DNA of 64,000 nt, taken from contig OZ038467.1 in assembly GCA_964036295.1 (NCBI GenBank), forward strand, positions 10,515,170-10,579,169, read 5' to 3'. The DNA comes from Plumapathes pennacea (Eukaryota; Cnidaria; Anthozoa; Antipatharia; Myriopathidae). The position numbers were made by a program, and so were the translations under genes. Below, piece by piece: positions 38,100 to 50,139 of the stretch (positions are counted from its first letter, which is position 1; each line of letters begins with the position of its first letter). The notes below the pieces were generated by a model. The model did no database searches. It was not told the origin of the DNA and worked only from the letters and a program-made list of their open reading frames with translations.

Positions 38100-38345
38100 T
38101 GCCTTCTCTTGCAAGTTTCTTGTACCTTTCTTGTAAGTTTCTTGCAAGTTTCTTGCACTTTTCTTGCAAGTTTCTTGCACATTTCTTGCACTTTTCTTGT
38201 AAGTTTCTTGCACTTTTCTTGCAAGTTTCTTGCACGTTTCTTGCACTTAATTTTCTTGCAAGTGTCTTGCACTTTTCTTGTACGTTTCTTGCACTTTCCT
38301 TGCAAGTCTTTTTGTAAGATCTTACAAAACTTTCTTGCAAGATTC
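38100..38345. repeat. TTTCTTGCAAG / TTTCTTGCACT minisatellite
   Basis: About 20 imperfect units of 11-12 bp, two types interleaved. Open in several frames on both strands, with no coding signature. Confidence 0.9.
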
Positions 38346-38474
38346 TTATTAGGAATCTTAATAAGATTTCTACCTGGGTAAACCAAGCTGAACCACCATG
38401 TAAATGTGCACGTTTTGTTAAATTAGCTTGTTAACCCTTTCGCTACCAAGTTCAAAATGCAGATGAACATCTAG

Positions 38475-38687
38475 ATACAGCGAAAAATAAGTTCGAAGGT
38501 GCAACCATCACAGCTGATTCTAAACCGACTCCACTTGAGAGGTACCATGGGGATAAAGGGTACTTGAGTGTCACCACACTTGCATCGCAATTCTGGTGTG
38601 AACAACAAATGGAGTACAGTTTCACGGCACCAGAAATGCCTGCTTCTGAAGCCGTGCAACAAGGAACAGCCATTCACTTAGCAAGAG
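38475..38687 (+). pseudogene. EXO5 exon 2 fragment
   Basis: A 213-bp duplicate of EXO5 exon 2 (6603-6815), still open and with both flanking splice signals (CATCTAG acceptor, GAG|GTACT donor). It keeps the first Fe-S cysteine motif (FWCEQQ). Exon 1 was left out by the duplication breakpoint at 38464. Exon 3, with the nuclease motifs and other cysteines, is deleted after about 38757. It cannot encode an exonuclease. Confidence 0.92.
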
Positions 38688-39242
38688 GTACTAAGAGTAG
38701 CTACAGATTACAGTGAGCACGCCTCGCAAATCCCTCAAAATGAGATCAATGCAGTGGACATTATCAATCACATAGATGTGATTAAAGCTATTGAACCATG
38801 AAAGGTATCAATGAGAATAATATTATTGTCACTCGCAGATCCTGCCTCTCTAGCAACTACTCTATACATCAAGTCCATTATTAACTGAAACTTTAACATA
38901 GCGAACATATAAATACAGTAGGTGAAGCTTTTTGAAAGCATCTTCCCCAAGAGTAGTTTGCAAATCCTTGAAAGGTCTCTCTCAAGTGGTCATTATTTTA
39001 TGTAAGAGTGAACAGACATAAACTTCGATTTTTCATTCATGACAGTCAACTGTCCTGGTTGGTTTAACAATTCACCTGAAATACTATTTCTCATTTATTA
39101 CTTTTTACAATAAAATTTTAGGAGAATATTTTTAGATTCACTTGGCCTCATTTTGAAAGGCATCTTAGAAAAAATGGTCTATGAACCCTTCATATACTGG
39201 TACTTAATTGAGGTGTTTCAATGCAAGTAGTGTAGGACTGCA
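38688..39242. other. 3' flank of MFSD1 copy B
   Basis: Copy of EXO5 intron 2 start, then about 70 bp of unrelated sequence bridging a deletion (copy A 6896-8472), then the MFSD1 3' UTR region. Confidence 0.6.
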
Positions 39243-39353
39243 TTAGTTAACTGAAGCAATTGAATCATGAAGAAGTGCATCCCTCTCCAGGTAGTTGATG
39301 TTGTCTTTGTTCACTGGGTAATTATTAGCAGGGACTCCATCTGCCTCATCCTC

Positions 39354-42300
39354 TCATTTTTGTTTGGTTGAGCGGTTTAGCACACCACCCTGCAAAATAC
39401 AAAGTTAAGCCCTGGCCAAACAGTACTGAAAACTTTGCGAGTTGGCCATCGCTTGGCCACCGAGTTCGCATGAGTTGGCCAAAAAGTACTCCCAAGTCAA
39501 GCCAAGTTGCAAGAAAACCACTCAAATGCAATAACAAAAGCTGATGCAATCACCTTGCATTAATGACCTTGGCTCAACTTGGATTGGGGTGGCCAAACAA
39601 TAAAGAACTTGGCTCGAGTTGGCTGAAAGTTTGAGCTCAAGCCAACTGCATGCAAGTTCAGCAATTTTGCAAACTTTGCTTGAGTTGTTAAAACACACCT
39701 GATTGCATGGATGGCGCGCGCCTACTATTTCGAAACACGTATTATTGAAGGAACTTTCACCTTCATAGAGCAACCGCGTTACTATGCCCCTGATGAGAAT
39801 AGCGCGGTTGCTTCGACGTACAAACCTCAAATGATGGTCATTAGTTCGACACACTTTTTAGAGCGCTCTTTCCTACACCACCCGTTTAACTTCCACTTTT
39901 ATTAATTACTGTTATTGTGTTAGCGTCTTCACTAATCCCTTCGTTTTTCAGTTCTCTGTTTATTGTATTCTCGGTTTTATTCGCTCTTCGCTCCCGTCCC
40001 CTTTGTTGCCCAACACACGTGTTAACTACCGACCCCCCATGTCTCCCTACCGAAAATGTTCCCTACACAAATACAAGCCCTGACACGGACCCCATTTTAG
40101 CGCTGCAGCATATAATCACGTACTAACGCACATCATTTTAATTTATACTTCACTTCGCCACTCGATCACTCCCTTAACCTCATATAACTCACCCACCATT
40201 AATCTTAATAAAATAGCACAGAGGTCAAAATACCCGCGGCACAATTCAAACTAAGTACAAGTGACATGCATGTTGCTTTGAATCATCTGAGCCATCAGAT
40301 ACATGCACTGTACTGTAAATTTGTATTTATTTTATTCTACTTTTGAAGATTCTTTTGTTCTGTTTATCAGAAAAATAGCACTGAATCAGATCCCAATACA
40401 CTGTTTCATTCCTTGACATGATCAAGCTGTGTTTTCTCTTTTCAAAGCCAACCCTGGGATGTAGTTCAGTTTTAAGGAGAAGATACTTTCCTTTCATTAC
40501 AAAATTTGATGCAACTATAAATTCGCACCAAATGGCTTGTACACTATTAATTATTTACAGTACAAAAGGTTGGGACTGAGTTGAGAAAATTAAAAAAAAA
40601 ATCATACCTTTCTGTAATCAGTGATGTTCAGCAAAATGCCAAATGTTACACCAGCGAGTGTGTTTGCCAGTAGAAAAATCATGACATACTTCCACCTGTG
40701 CTCACTACAAAAGAGAAACAACTGGTAAATGCTGTATGTAATTACACCATAATCCCAGAAATTACTAGACACAAACTTATTTATAGTCTTGGCAAAAAGT
40801 CATATGTTATCAGACTAAAAACTCTTCTAACACTACTGAATTCTGCCATGCTTTTGGCTACCCTGGTGCCAAAGGTTCCTCACTCTTGATGCGGCCCGCC
40901 TTGCCCCCAGCCTACTGCAGCCCACACAGCCAGAGCTGCTGAGAACCTCTGGCACACAGGATAGCTCTTGGCCAACAAGCTGCAGGGTTTTGATAAAAAA
41001 AGCAACTAAAACGCTTGTTCTAGCCAAAACAGAATCTGTGTTATAAATGAAACCTTTTTCGGGTTCAAAGATAACACAAATTTTAGACCAAACATAGAAC
41101 TAGCCTGATATTGTGCTTTGTACAACTGAGCCCTGGGAAAACTGGAAGTAAACTCACTGAATCACATCCAACATCTTGCCAACAATAAGATTGCATATTC
41201 CTATGCCAATCATCTGGATGGAGGTTACTACTCCAAGGGCAGTCCCTGTGGCATTGGAAATAATAATTACTGTTATATAAGTACATGCATGTACATCTAA
41301 ATTTAGTTTGCTTGTGAAATAATGCTTGTCTCTGGTACATTGATGACAAATTTCATACCAATGACCAATGCTCAACTAAAGCCTACAACTATACAGTTGA
41401 TTTCATGCAAGGATCTGACCTTATGTCAGCAAAAGAAGGTTTTTGAGGGCTGCTATGTATAGTTTACAACTTTTACATTTTTAAAATTACAATTACCTGT
41501 TCAGGACAAGGAGAAATGAACCCTGAATATTTGGGGGCATAAATGGTCAGAAATTTATTAAGAGTACTTACCAATAGTGGCCTGGCTCACAATTAGCGGA
41601 ATAGATGGCCAATAAGAAGCCTAAACCAAGGGGGAAAAGATGTATGCATTACATACATGTTTACTCTGCAAAGTTAAGAAAGAAACATTTTTTGTCATTC
41701 GTATGTTTAATACTTACAGCTGCTACAGAGTAGTTCAAGCCAAGCCACAAAGTTGACACCAATGGATGTACATTCGGAGCAAATGCCAGAAAGCCATAGA
41801 CAGGAATGGTTGACAGAGAACACAAGAGGCAAAGGATGCCACGCCTGCCAAAGTTATCCTGAAGAAAATAGGAACATGTACAGTGTACACTGATACTATC
41901 TGTTTGAAGTTTGTTCTTCAAGAGTAGTCAAGCATAGCCTGTTCCAGGCCCTCAGATAGTAGAGAACCCTCTCCTCCTCTCTCTGTCTGACTCTGTCTGT
42001 CCTCTTCTGTCCCCGTCTGTCCCCATTTGTCCCTGTCTGTCCCCATCTGACTCTGTCTGTCCCAGTCTGTCCCCGTCTGTCTCCGCCTGTCCCCGTCTGT
42101 CCCCATCTGTCCCTGTCTGTCCCCGTCTGTCCCTGTCTGTCCCCATACATTGAGACCAAAATATAATATATAGTACCACGCAGTGAACTTACCACAACAA
42201 TGCCCATGACCGGCACAAATACCATGGAAACAAAGTACACACTCCCTGCGACATAAGATGCTTCCTGAGCCGTGAAGTGAAATGTGTCCTTGTAGTTGGT

Positions 42301-45300
42301 TTTGATGAATGTACTGCAAACAGAAGGGAAAAAATCAAATTATTTCCCAACAATTTTAATGACACAAGACTGAGTCACTATCAGCATTACAGTGAAGAGA
42401 CAATGCCACAAGAATTGCAGTATATGACAATATTATAATCTGAATACATTATAGTGGTTGTAGCTCTCACCAAAGCATAGTAATTATTATTCTATTACCC
42501 TCTAGCTTATTTTCACTAATACATAACTAGCTAGGATCTCTCACCATAAGTCTGTGTGTTAATTTGGGAAGTTATCACAATATTCAACATTCCTCTACTT
42601 GAGAGTAACACATATTGCAGGTTAAGTAATAATATATTATCAGAATTTATGACGGGAAAAATGGATTGGAGGTGATTTTTTGAGGAACCATTCAACACAT
42701 TTAGACAACTTGAATCATCCTCTAAGTTTGTCTTTTCAAAATGACATCACAAGTCTTCAAGACATGATCAATGCTGACCTTGCATCAGCTATGAATGGAA
42801 AGACGCCATTGTAGAAGAACATTAGTGTCCCACACAGCAGCCAGAATGTGGAAGAGAAGTACTTAATGTCTGTAAACCGCTGCAAAAACAAAAGCATAAA
42901 AAATGTACAAATCCAAAATGAAATAACTTTGTAACAGCAAGACTGATGTTTGACTGTTGTAACCAACACCCATATATATATGAGCCATATAGGTATGTGC
43001 CACCCCAAAAGGGTATCATTTTCAGCATAATTAGTCTGAAATAGTGTATCAATTTATTTTCAGCTTTTGGTCTGGAATAGGGTAGGAAATTTTGATATCT
43101 GGATGAAATAGGGTAGAAAGTTGCACCATTCCCTAACTGCAGTGTTTGCTTTCCCCATGTCACACTAATATACTTCTAGGACTTCCCTTCCACATATTTC
43201 TTTTTGAATTTTTTTTAAGAGCGAAACAGAATCTTTTTGGATTTATCTGACTAATTAACACAACCATAAAATATTATTAATTTGTTTCAGTGAGCCACAT
43301 TCAGTAACTTGAACAAACTTACCATTCTTTTAGAATCCATCTCTTGTTCTGTTTTCTGAAACATAATAGAAAATTGAGAGCTGTTATGTCACACATTTGT
43401 CAATACAGTCAACTCCCCCTCTAAAGCAGACACCCTTCCAAGAGGTCCTTGCCGATTTTTACTTGTTTCTCTGTAAATGACCTCTCTCTAATAACCCTTT
43501 CACTCCCAAGAGTGATCAGCTTCAATTTTCTCCTTCAGTTTCTCACCAGAAATATATCATACAGTAAGGAGAACTTTGCTTTTGATACCTTGCTCACAAT
43601 ACAGCAGATTGAACTACCAATTCTCATGACTACATCACTCATATATTTTCCTCTTAAAAGGTTGGAAGAATATGCATTTTGATCTTGGGAGTAAAAGGGA
43701 TAAAGGTGGACACTAAATGCTAGTTCCAAGGGTGTCTGAGAGTTCAATGTAATGCACATGGTCTGGCTGTGATGAAAGCTGGATCAAATTATATAATTAT
43801 ACTCTACCCTGTTCAGCTGTTTTGTTCCAGTCAAATCCAGAAAACAGACAATAAATGCACATGATAGGCTAAAAGCACACAGTATGACACCTAAAAATGA
43901 TAAAAGACAGCACAGGTATTACTTTATCCTCTAGCTGGGGGCGTGGGTGGGAAGCCGGGGTGTGGGAGGGGAGTATCGGTACCCTCATTATGTAAACCAT
44001 TCGTTATGTGCCGCCCCTGAGAAACCACTGAAAATCTACTGATAAACCACTGAGAAACCACAGAAATTGCACTGAAAACCTACTGAAAAACCACTGAAAA
44101 AATCCACTGAAAAACTACTAAAAAACCACTGAAAAACCACTAAGAATGCACTAAATATCTACTGAAAAACAACTGAAAAAACACTGAAAACACACTGAAA
44201 ATCCACTGACAATCTACTGAAAAACCACTGAAAATGCACTGAAAAACCACTGAAAACCTACTAAAAAACCACTAAAAATTTACTGAAAATGTACCGAAAA
44301 ACCACTGAAAATGCACTAAAAAACACTGAATCAAAGCAGCAAGGCATCTGGAAGCTTGCGAATTTGTGAAAATACTTTTGCAGGAGTAGGTATAATAGAA
44401 ATAGCTTAAGATCACATTTTATAATTTGCTCAACTCTTTAGTATGTGAAAGTTCGCTTCCATTTCTGCGGGCCTCCACTTTCCTATCTCCTGAAATTTCT
44501 TCATGTGTATTTGTTGATGCCCATATTTGGAAGTCATCAGTATTGTTGACACAAAATGACAGACTGACTGATTGACCAACTGAAGAAGCCTTGACTGCAA
44601 TAAGGTTGCACTTCTCGCTAAAGTGAGATGCCGACCTTAGAAATTATAGAACTCTGCAAATACCTCCCCATAATGTCATCTGCAGTCCATATTTTGCTTC
44701 AAAGTCATCTGTAAGGTAAAAGTTCATAACACTGCCCTGCAACAAAAGCAGTTTACAAGACATCATCACTCTGCAGGAACTACAACAAGAGGTTTATTTC
44801 AAAATGCAGATTCTCCCAACCATTCCAGAGAAAAATATAAATGAGAAGATAATATTATTTATTACATAAATATTATTCTGGTGTGATACAGAGATTTCCA
44901 CCACTGAGAAATTTTGTATTTGAACATATGTTTGTTGATATCAGCAAAGCAGTGCTCTTGCTTTTTTTTTTTTTTTTTTGCACTTCTTATCTCTGTATTA
45001 CACCAGAGTTTACAAAATAAACTCTTCGCTCACTCATGATATATCGAGATGAACACTCAAAGATAAATTTCATATCTCCACATGCCCATTTCCTCCAAAT
45101 TCTTTATACTCCAGAAGAAATTATTTACCATTCTTGAAAAAGCAAGTGCGCAGCCAAATGCAAATGCAAGTTCCTTTTTCTTGAACCACATCGCTGATAT
45201 TCTGCTCTGGACAACTAAAAGAAAGGAATCAACTAGTATTAAGTGAAAACTTTTCCAACCAGACACTATGTCGTCTTAGAAACACTACATAAATGCAGTA

Positions 45301-48300
45301 ATGATGATTTAAAAAAACCATAAACTACTTGTGGCAACAACCAGTTGCCCAAGAGTGTGTCTTTACTCTTCAGATATTTTTTCTCACAGCAAAAGCAATG
45401 GCACTGGAACTGTGAAGCACTTTTTGGTGCACTCTGGAACTGCTTTTTAAATTTGTAAATTAATGTCTCCCTCGGAAGTCATCTCAATGTTTTTGTGACT
45501 GAATCAATAGAACCCACTGTGTTTGCTGTTGATGATGACTAGCAATATTTCACCAATCATGAGAGGACACCTGTCACTTTTCCACCATGAAATCACATGT
45601 GGAAGGAAATATTTGATGAATCATAAAAATGTATAAGTATGCAGAAGATATGTACATGTATTTATGTAAATGTAAATAACTACACATAATATGTACATAT
45701 ATCATTTCACTCACTTATCAATGAACCATTGCCAGTTCTGGTGGGAAAAACAAATCATTATTCATGTAGATTCAGAGAAACTATTTCCTGCTTATATATC
45801 CTGAAACTGTCTAAAACAACCTGACACACGAGCTGACAACAGCACATGGCTGGACAGGTATAAATTAACAGCTGTCCAGATGAACAGAGAGATTAATTAA
45901 TGTCTTGATCAAGAGAGAGCACGTCCAGCTAAGTTTCATCAGAGTATATCTTTTAAGAAAATTTACACTTACCCAAAAATAATTCTTCCCAAAAGTAAAA
46001 TTGGGAACATGACATTAGGACTGTCTTTGAAATAAACTCCTGTTGCAAGCACTGAAGTACCAGTCAAGCAGAGAGAAGAGAACAACAAGGCACCCACTGC
46101 AAACAAACAATACCTTTTTTTTTTCTACTTTGACAGAGATGGGGGTTCAGGGGTAGAGAGGGTAGAACAAAGGGTGGTGGGGGGGTTTGCGGTGTAGTAA
46201 AGCTGGGGGTGGGGGAGGGGCTGGCATAGAGCTAGGGGTAGGGGTGGGGGTAGAGACTGAGTTGGAGGTTGGCAGAATTCCACAAATGAGAAAAGTGCAT
46301 AAAACAGTAAAGAGGCCATTTCTGCTGTAAACTGAGTAATGATAAAGACCAAAACGAAACAATATTCTTGTATTTGTATAATCAAGAATGTTTCACTGCT
46401 TTCTTGAAGATCTTGATGCTATAGGCGTCTGTCACTTTAACACAGAAAGATAGGAATTAAGACGATTCTATCAAACTCTTCTTTTGCAATAAGTCATATT
46501 ATTGCACCTTTTGAGCTAGGAAGGCAACCAAAAGCACTCACATCTTCCCTTACATTTTTTTTTCGGTATTACCTAATTACATGATCATCTTACACACTAG
46601 TCAAACTGTATTTAGGAAATCAACATATATCATAGAAATAATGTGAGCTGATCCTTTTTATGGTACAGACTTTTGCATGCATTACTGAAGTTTACAGCAG
46701 GAATCCTCTTAAGTGTCTCACTAGCTATTGAGGGAGGTTTATAGCATTAGAAAAAAAATATTGATAATACATGACACAACAGGCAATCAACCTAACAACA
46801 TTTTATTTGTAGCCTCCTGACAGCAGACCCACAAGTGACTCCCACTGTCAGGATGCCAATATTAATGCTGTGGTACCTGTGTTTCCTAACTTGTCTATAA
46901 GGAATCCAGCCAGAATAACAACCAAGGCATTCCTACAGAGAACAAAACATCATAAAAATGAAAATATAGCTAACTAATCTCTGAGTTTTGTGAACTGCAC
47001 CAGGCCACTTTTATCCTCAGAAATGAATGGAAGTAAAATATCATAACACATCAGGTGATTGTATAACTTTTTAACTTAACTTTTCACTCTCAAGTCCAAA
47101 ACAAAGATTCTCCCCATCTTTTTAGAACGAAATGTACACAAGATGCAGTGAGAATATGCATGTTGATAATTCAATCAGCTATGCTCTGAGCAAGGTGTCA
47201 AAAGCCAAGTTCTCCCTGCTGTATGATATATTTCTAATGAAGAACTGAAGGAGAAAATTGAAGTTGATCACTCTTGACTTGAGAGCTAAATAAATTTAAT
47301 ATACCAACGCGGCAACCAGAGGTGGGCATAAAGATAACATTGTTCATTTATTTTACCTGACTATACTCTGAAAATGCCACCACTCAGGTCAGTCAAAGAC
47401 ACCAGATGAACAAACAACACAATCATTAATTTTAGGGTGACCCTAAAATGAGGAATGGCAGAACGGCGGAACGGCAGAATATACCCCCAAACACTAAAAT
47501 GCAGAATGGCGGAATATATTATGTTTCTTTACCGTTTATTCTATGCAACTTGCAGAAAAGATCAGAACATCAATAATTGAAAATGAAAACAAAATGAATT
47601 ACATTTGAAATGTGACTTATTTCAGTTCCATTTGTTGGGTCATTTTGCTGTGAAGCATAATCCCTTGCTGGCCCGTAGGATCATACATGGGAAAAAGTCA
47701 GCCTGGTTAGCTAGGATCGCGGTATATCTTACAGCCGGTTCTCGAGTAATCAGGTTCTTAAGGGACTTAACATATTTACCCATTTCGTCAGAGCTATTTA
47801 CCAAGGTCAGGCAATTGAACAGGAAAACAAACCAAACCGTTCGATTGAAAGTGTGCTATTTTGCAATCAGCTTTAAAATATACGAAAAAGGGCTAATCTG
47901 TAATCAGCTTATTAAAAATGTACAACCAAAAGTGGCTAAAAAAATCGATCAGAATAATCAAACAGCAACAGGAACGTTAATGGGTCTAAGATTCGTGTAT
48001 ATACCAAAGATATAAAATGATCAGCTACAAAGTCCTTGTGGCTTACAAAAAACTACAAGTTGCTAGGCAGATTTACAGTTCACAACCCAAATTCATTTCA
48101 CAGATGCGTGTGGTGAAGGTCATCTGTTGCCTCTCGATATGATGCTGTTACTTCTACTTCTGGGTAGAAACGTGTTGCAAGTGTTACTTCCCACGGGAAA
48201 CTGTAATCATGTGGGGTCTTTCACAATGTATTACAAAACATTACAATTTCCGGAATGTCTTCCTGTCTCGTTTGTCTTACAAGCAAGTTTATTACCTTTT

Positions 48301-49583
48301 TTGTTAAAGAATTTATTTACAATGTATATAAAAATATCTGAGCTAGGTTATAGACAAGATTTTTATTGTTGTTGTTGTATTTTTCTTTTTATTCTCTTCT
48401 TTCTTTTAATTTTTCTTATTCCGCATTTTAGTGTTTGGGGGTATATTCTGCCATTCCGCCGTTCCGCTGTTCCTCATTTTAGGGTCACCCTTAATTTTAT
48501 GTTAATGGTTGGGTGCAAGCTGACACATAAAGACAAACTTACGTCCAAGCATATACTGAGTACAGAAGATTAAACTGGGTATTGTTCAGACCCAGCCCAC
48601 TGGTGCAGTTTGCCGACCCATTGTGGATCAGCACTGGGTGTCTGGGGCGCCCATCTATTGTGCTACAGTTACCGCTCTTGTTTGGGTGCAAATCCTAATG
48701 AATTATGTATAGAGAGCAAGAAATTGAAAACAGGAATTCTTAAAGTTTATTGTAATTCCCCTCCCATATGTCAGCCAACAACAATCTTCTCTCTCACCCA
48801 GGGCTTGGGTTGGCCGAGGAGACGACTGACATTTCAGGCTAACGACAATCAATATTTCCAGCACTACACACAGTCACAAGGGGGTGGGGGTGGGGCATTA
48901 GGGGTGTGACAGGCACAACACATGGAGTTTCATACATGTAGTGTAAAACTTACCGAGGTAAATTGTGTTTGCAGGACACTAAAATGAAAGCAAAATAAGG
49001 AATGGTTTTAAAAGTAACAAAGATGAGACAGGTCAAGACTTTACCAGTGTTCTGTCTGGCTTTACGGTTTTTATAACTTTGTACTTTTTCCCAAACAAAA
49101 AGACATGTCTTGGTGCCCGGGGGGTGGGGGTGCATGACCATGAGGTACTGACCATGATACGGGATATTTTTACTTTAGTTGCCGACATTTACCTTGGGAC
49201 AGGAGCATTGGATCATTTTACATCTTTCTAAAAGTATCCTAAAAGACAATGTCAAGTTTTGTTGAAAAATATTGTCTTTGGGTCGGTGGCTGAGAACTGA
49301 TTTATGTTCAGGGGTTGTGGTGTTTGTTCTATCAACATAAAGGAACCAACTCGTCTTACCTCGGCATGTCAAAACAGAAGTATGATCCAAAAGTTATCAT
49401 ACAGTTGAAAAAGAGCAGCACGAACCGAAATGGTGCTAGAAGAAGGAGAAATTTGATATAAAGATAGGATACGTGCTCAACCGCAGGTCTGTGACTGAAT
49501 AATACACTGGTCGATCCATCAGAGACGTCACTATTAATTCTGACTCGTAATTTACTGACCTCTACTGGCGTGCAGGCAGCCAT
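39354..49583 (-). CDS. MFSD1: MFSD1-like transporter, copy B, 18 exons, premature stop in the C-terminal tail
   Basis: Exons 3' to 5': 49556-49583, 49360-49435, 48954-48978, 48543-48694, 46877-46932, 45973-46096, 45715-45737, 45129-45214, 44664-44736, 43808-43890, 43323-43355, 42779-42879, 42193-42313, 41718-41858, 41572-41620, 41158-41245, 40608-40704 and 39354-39389 (the ancestral exon runs to 39243). Every splice site and phase matches copy A. In the last exon CGA (R464) has become TGA (39354-39356), giving 463 aa. All transmembrane segments should remain, but the 36-residue acidic tail with ERDALL is lost. Amino-acid changes from A include T to I and N to S in the conserved GTGNGSLTIVQNRI block. 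A 3.1-kb transposon lies 102 bp upstream of the ATG. It could be a working carrier with altered sorting or an early pseudogene. Confidence 0.85.
39498..40257. other. Copy-B-only sequence in the last MFSD1 intron
   Basis: Replaces about 55 bp of copy A (9148-9203). The first part holds repeats of the AGTTGGC(C)AAA type; the rest is unique, with no TIR or coding family recognised. Confidence 0.5.
41975..42148. repeat. CTGTCCCC microsatellite in MFSD1 copy B intron
   Basis: Homolog of 11034-11393, about 170 bp, dominated by CTGTCCCC units. Confidence 0.95.
43494..43700. mobile_element. Copy-B-only MITE of the CCCTTTNACTCCCAAG family
   Basis: The ends are CCCTTTCACTCCCAAG and, in reverse complement from the right, CCCTTTTACTCCCAAG; the target duplication is TA or TAA. 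Copy A has the empty site CTAATAAAGG (about 13489). Relatives occur at 54236-54441 and, degraded, at 63076-63250. Confidence 0.8.
44018..44331. repeat. CCACTGAAAAA minisatellite, copy B
   Basis: Expanded homolog of 13793-13962. Confidence 0.85.
47435..48490. mobile_element. Copy-B-only TIR element, 1056 bp, 9-bp target duplication TTAATTTTA
   Basis: The ends are inverted, both beginning GGGTGACCCTAAAATGAGGA, with TIRs of about 65-70 bp containing tandem GGCGGAAC-like motifs. TTAATTTTA is present at 47426-47434 and 48491-48499; copy A has one copy (about 17410-17418). No transposase is recognisable; frames of 136 and 148 codons inside match nothing I know. Non-autonomous, Mutator-like by target duplication length. 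Confidence 0.85.
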
Positions 49584-49685
49584 GCTTCTCTCGAACAAAA
49601 GGAGTTTTAGGAGAAAATTCTACGCTGTGTTCTTCCATAACGTGGGGCTCTTTAAAAACGACTTTTATGCTCACGGGACTGTCAC
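49584..49685. promoter_or_regulatory. Residual proximal promoter of MFSD1 copy B
   Basis: Only 102 bp of the ancestral upstream sequence remains before the 3.1-kb insertion. The rest of the homologous upstream region is displaced to 52796-53558. Confidence 0.5.
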
Positions 49686-50139
49686 AGGAAGCGAATTCCC
49701 ACGTAAGGATGGTTACCCCCTCCCGCAGTCTGATTATATTATGTCAGCGGTCGCCCCTCAACAGTAATAACTGACTGACAGAAGTGCAGATAAATAAACG
49801 TCACATCGGAGTGAAATAGCGTGTACGAAGAAAGACGTAAAGTATAAAATATCTAAATTCCTAAAGCGTCTTATTTGAAACGTGCATACAATACTCTTTT
49901 ATAGAAAATTAGCGTTTCGTGTAAATTCAGTAGTAACTAAAATCAACGTAAATCAGAGAAAAATATCCCGGAGGGGGGAGGGGAGTCGCCTTAAAGGCAG
50001 TATTGTTTTTTTTTGGTATACAGAGTCTGAAAAAGGGGCGAAAAATCGAATCGCTTTCAAAAACTTGCAACGCATTGCAGCACTGCAAACATCGCGAAAA
50101 ATTGTTCGCAATGGGGTGTTACACCTCAACGATTTTTAG

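Noticed and set aside
48127-48573. 148-codon frame inside the 1.06-kb element as a transposase
   Set aside because: No recognisable transposase motif; Leu/Phe-rich composition and extension beyond the element's right end suggest chance.
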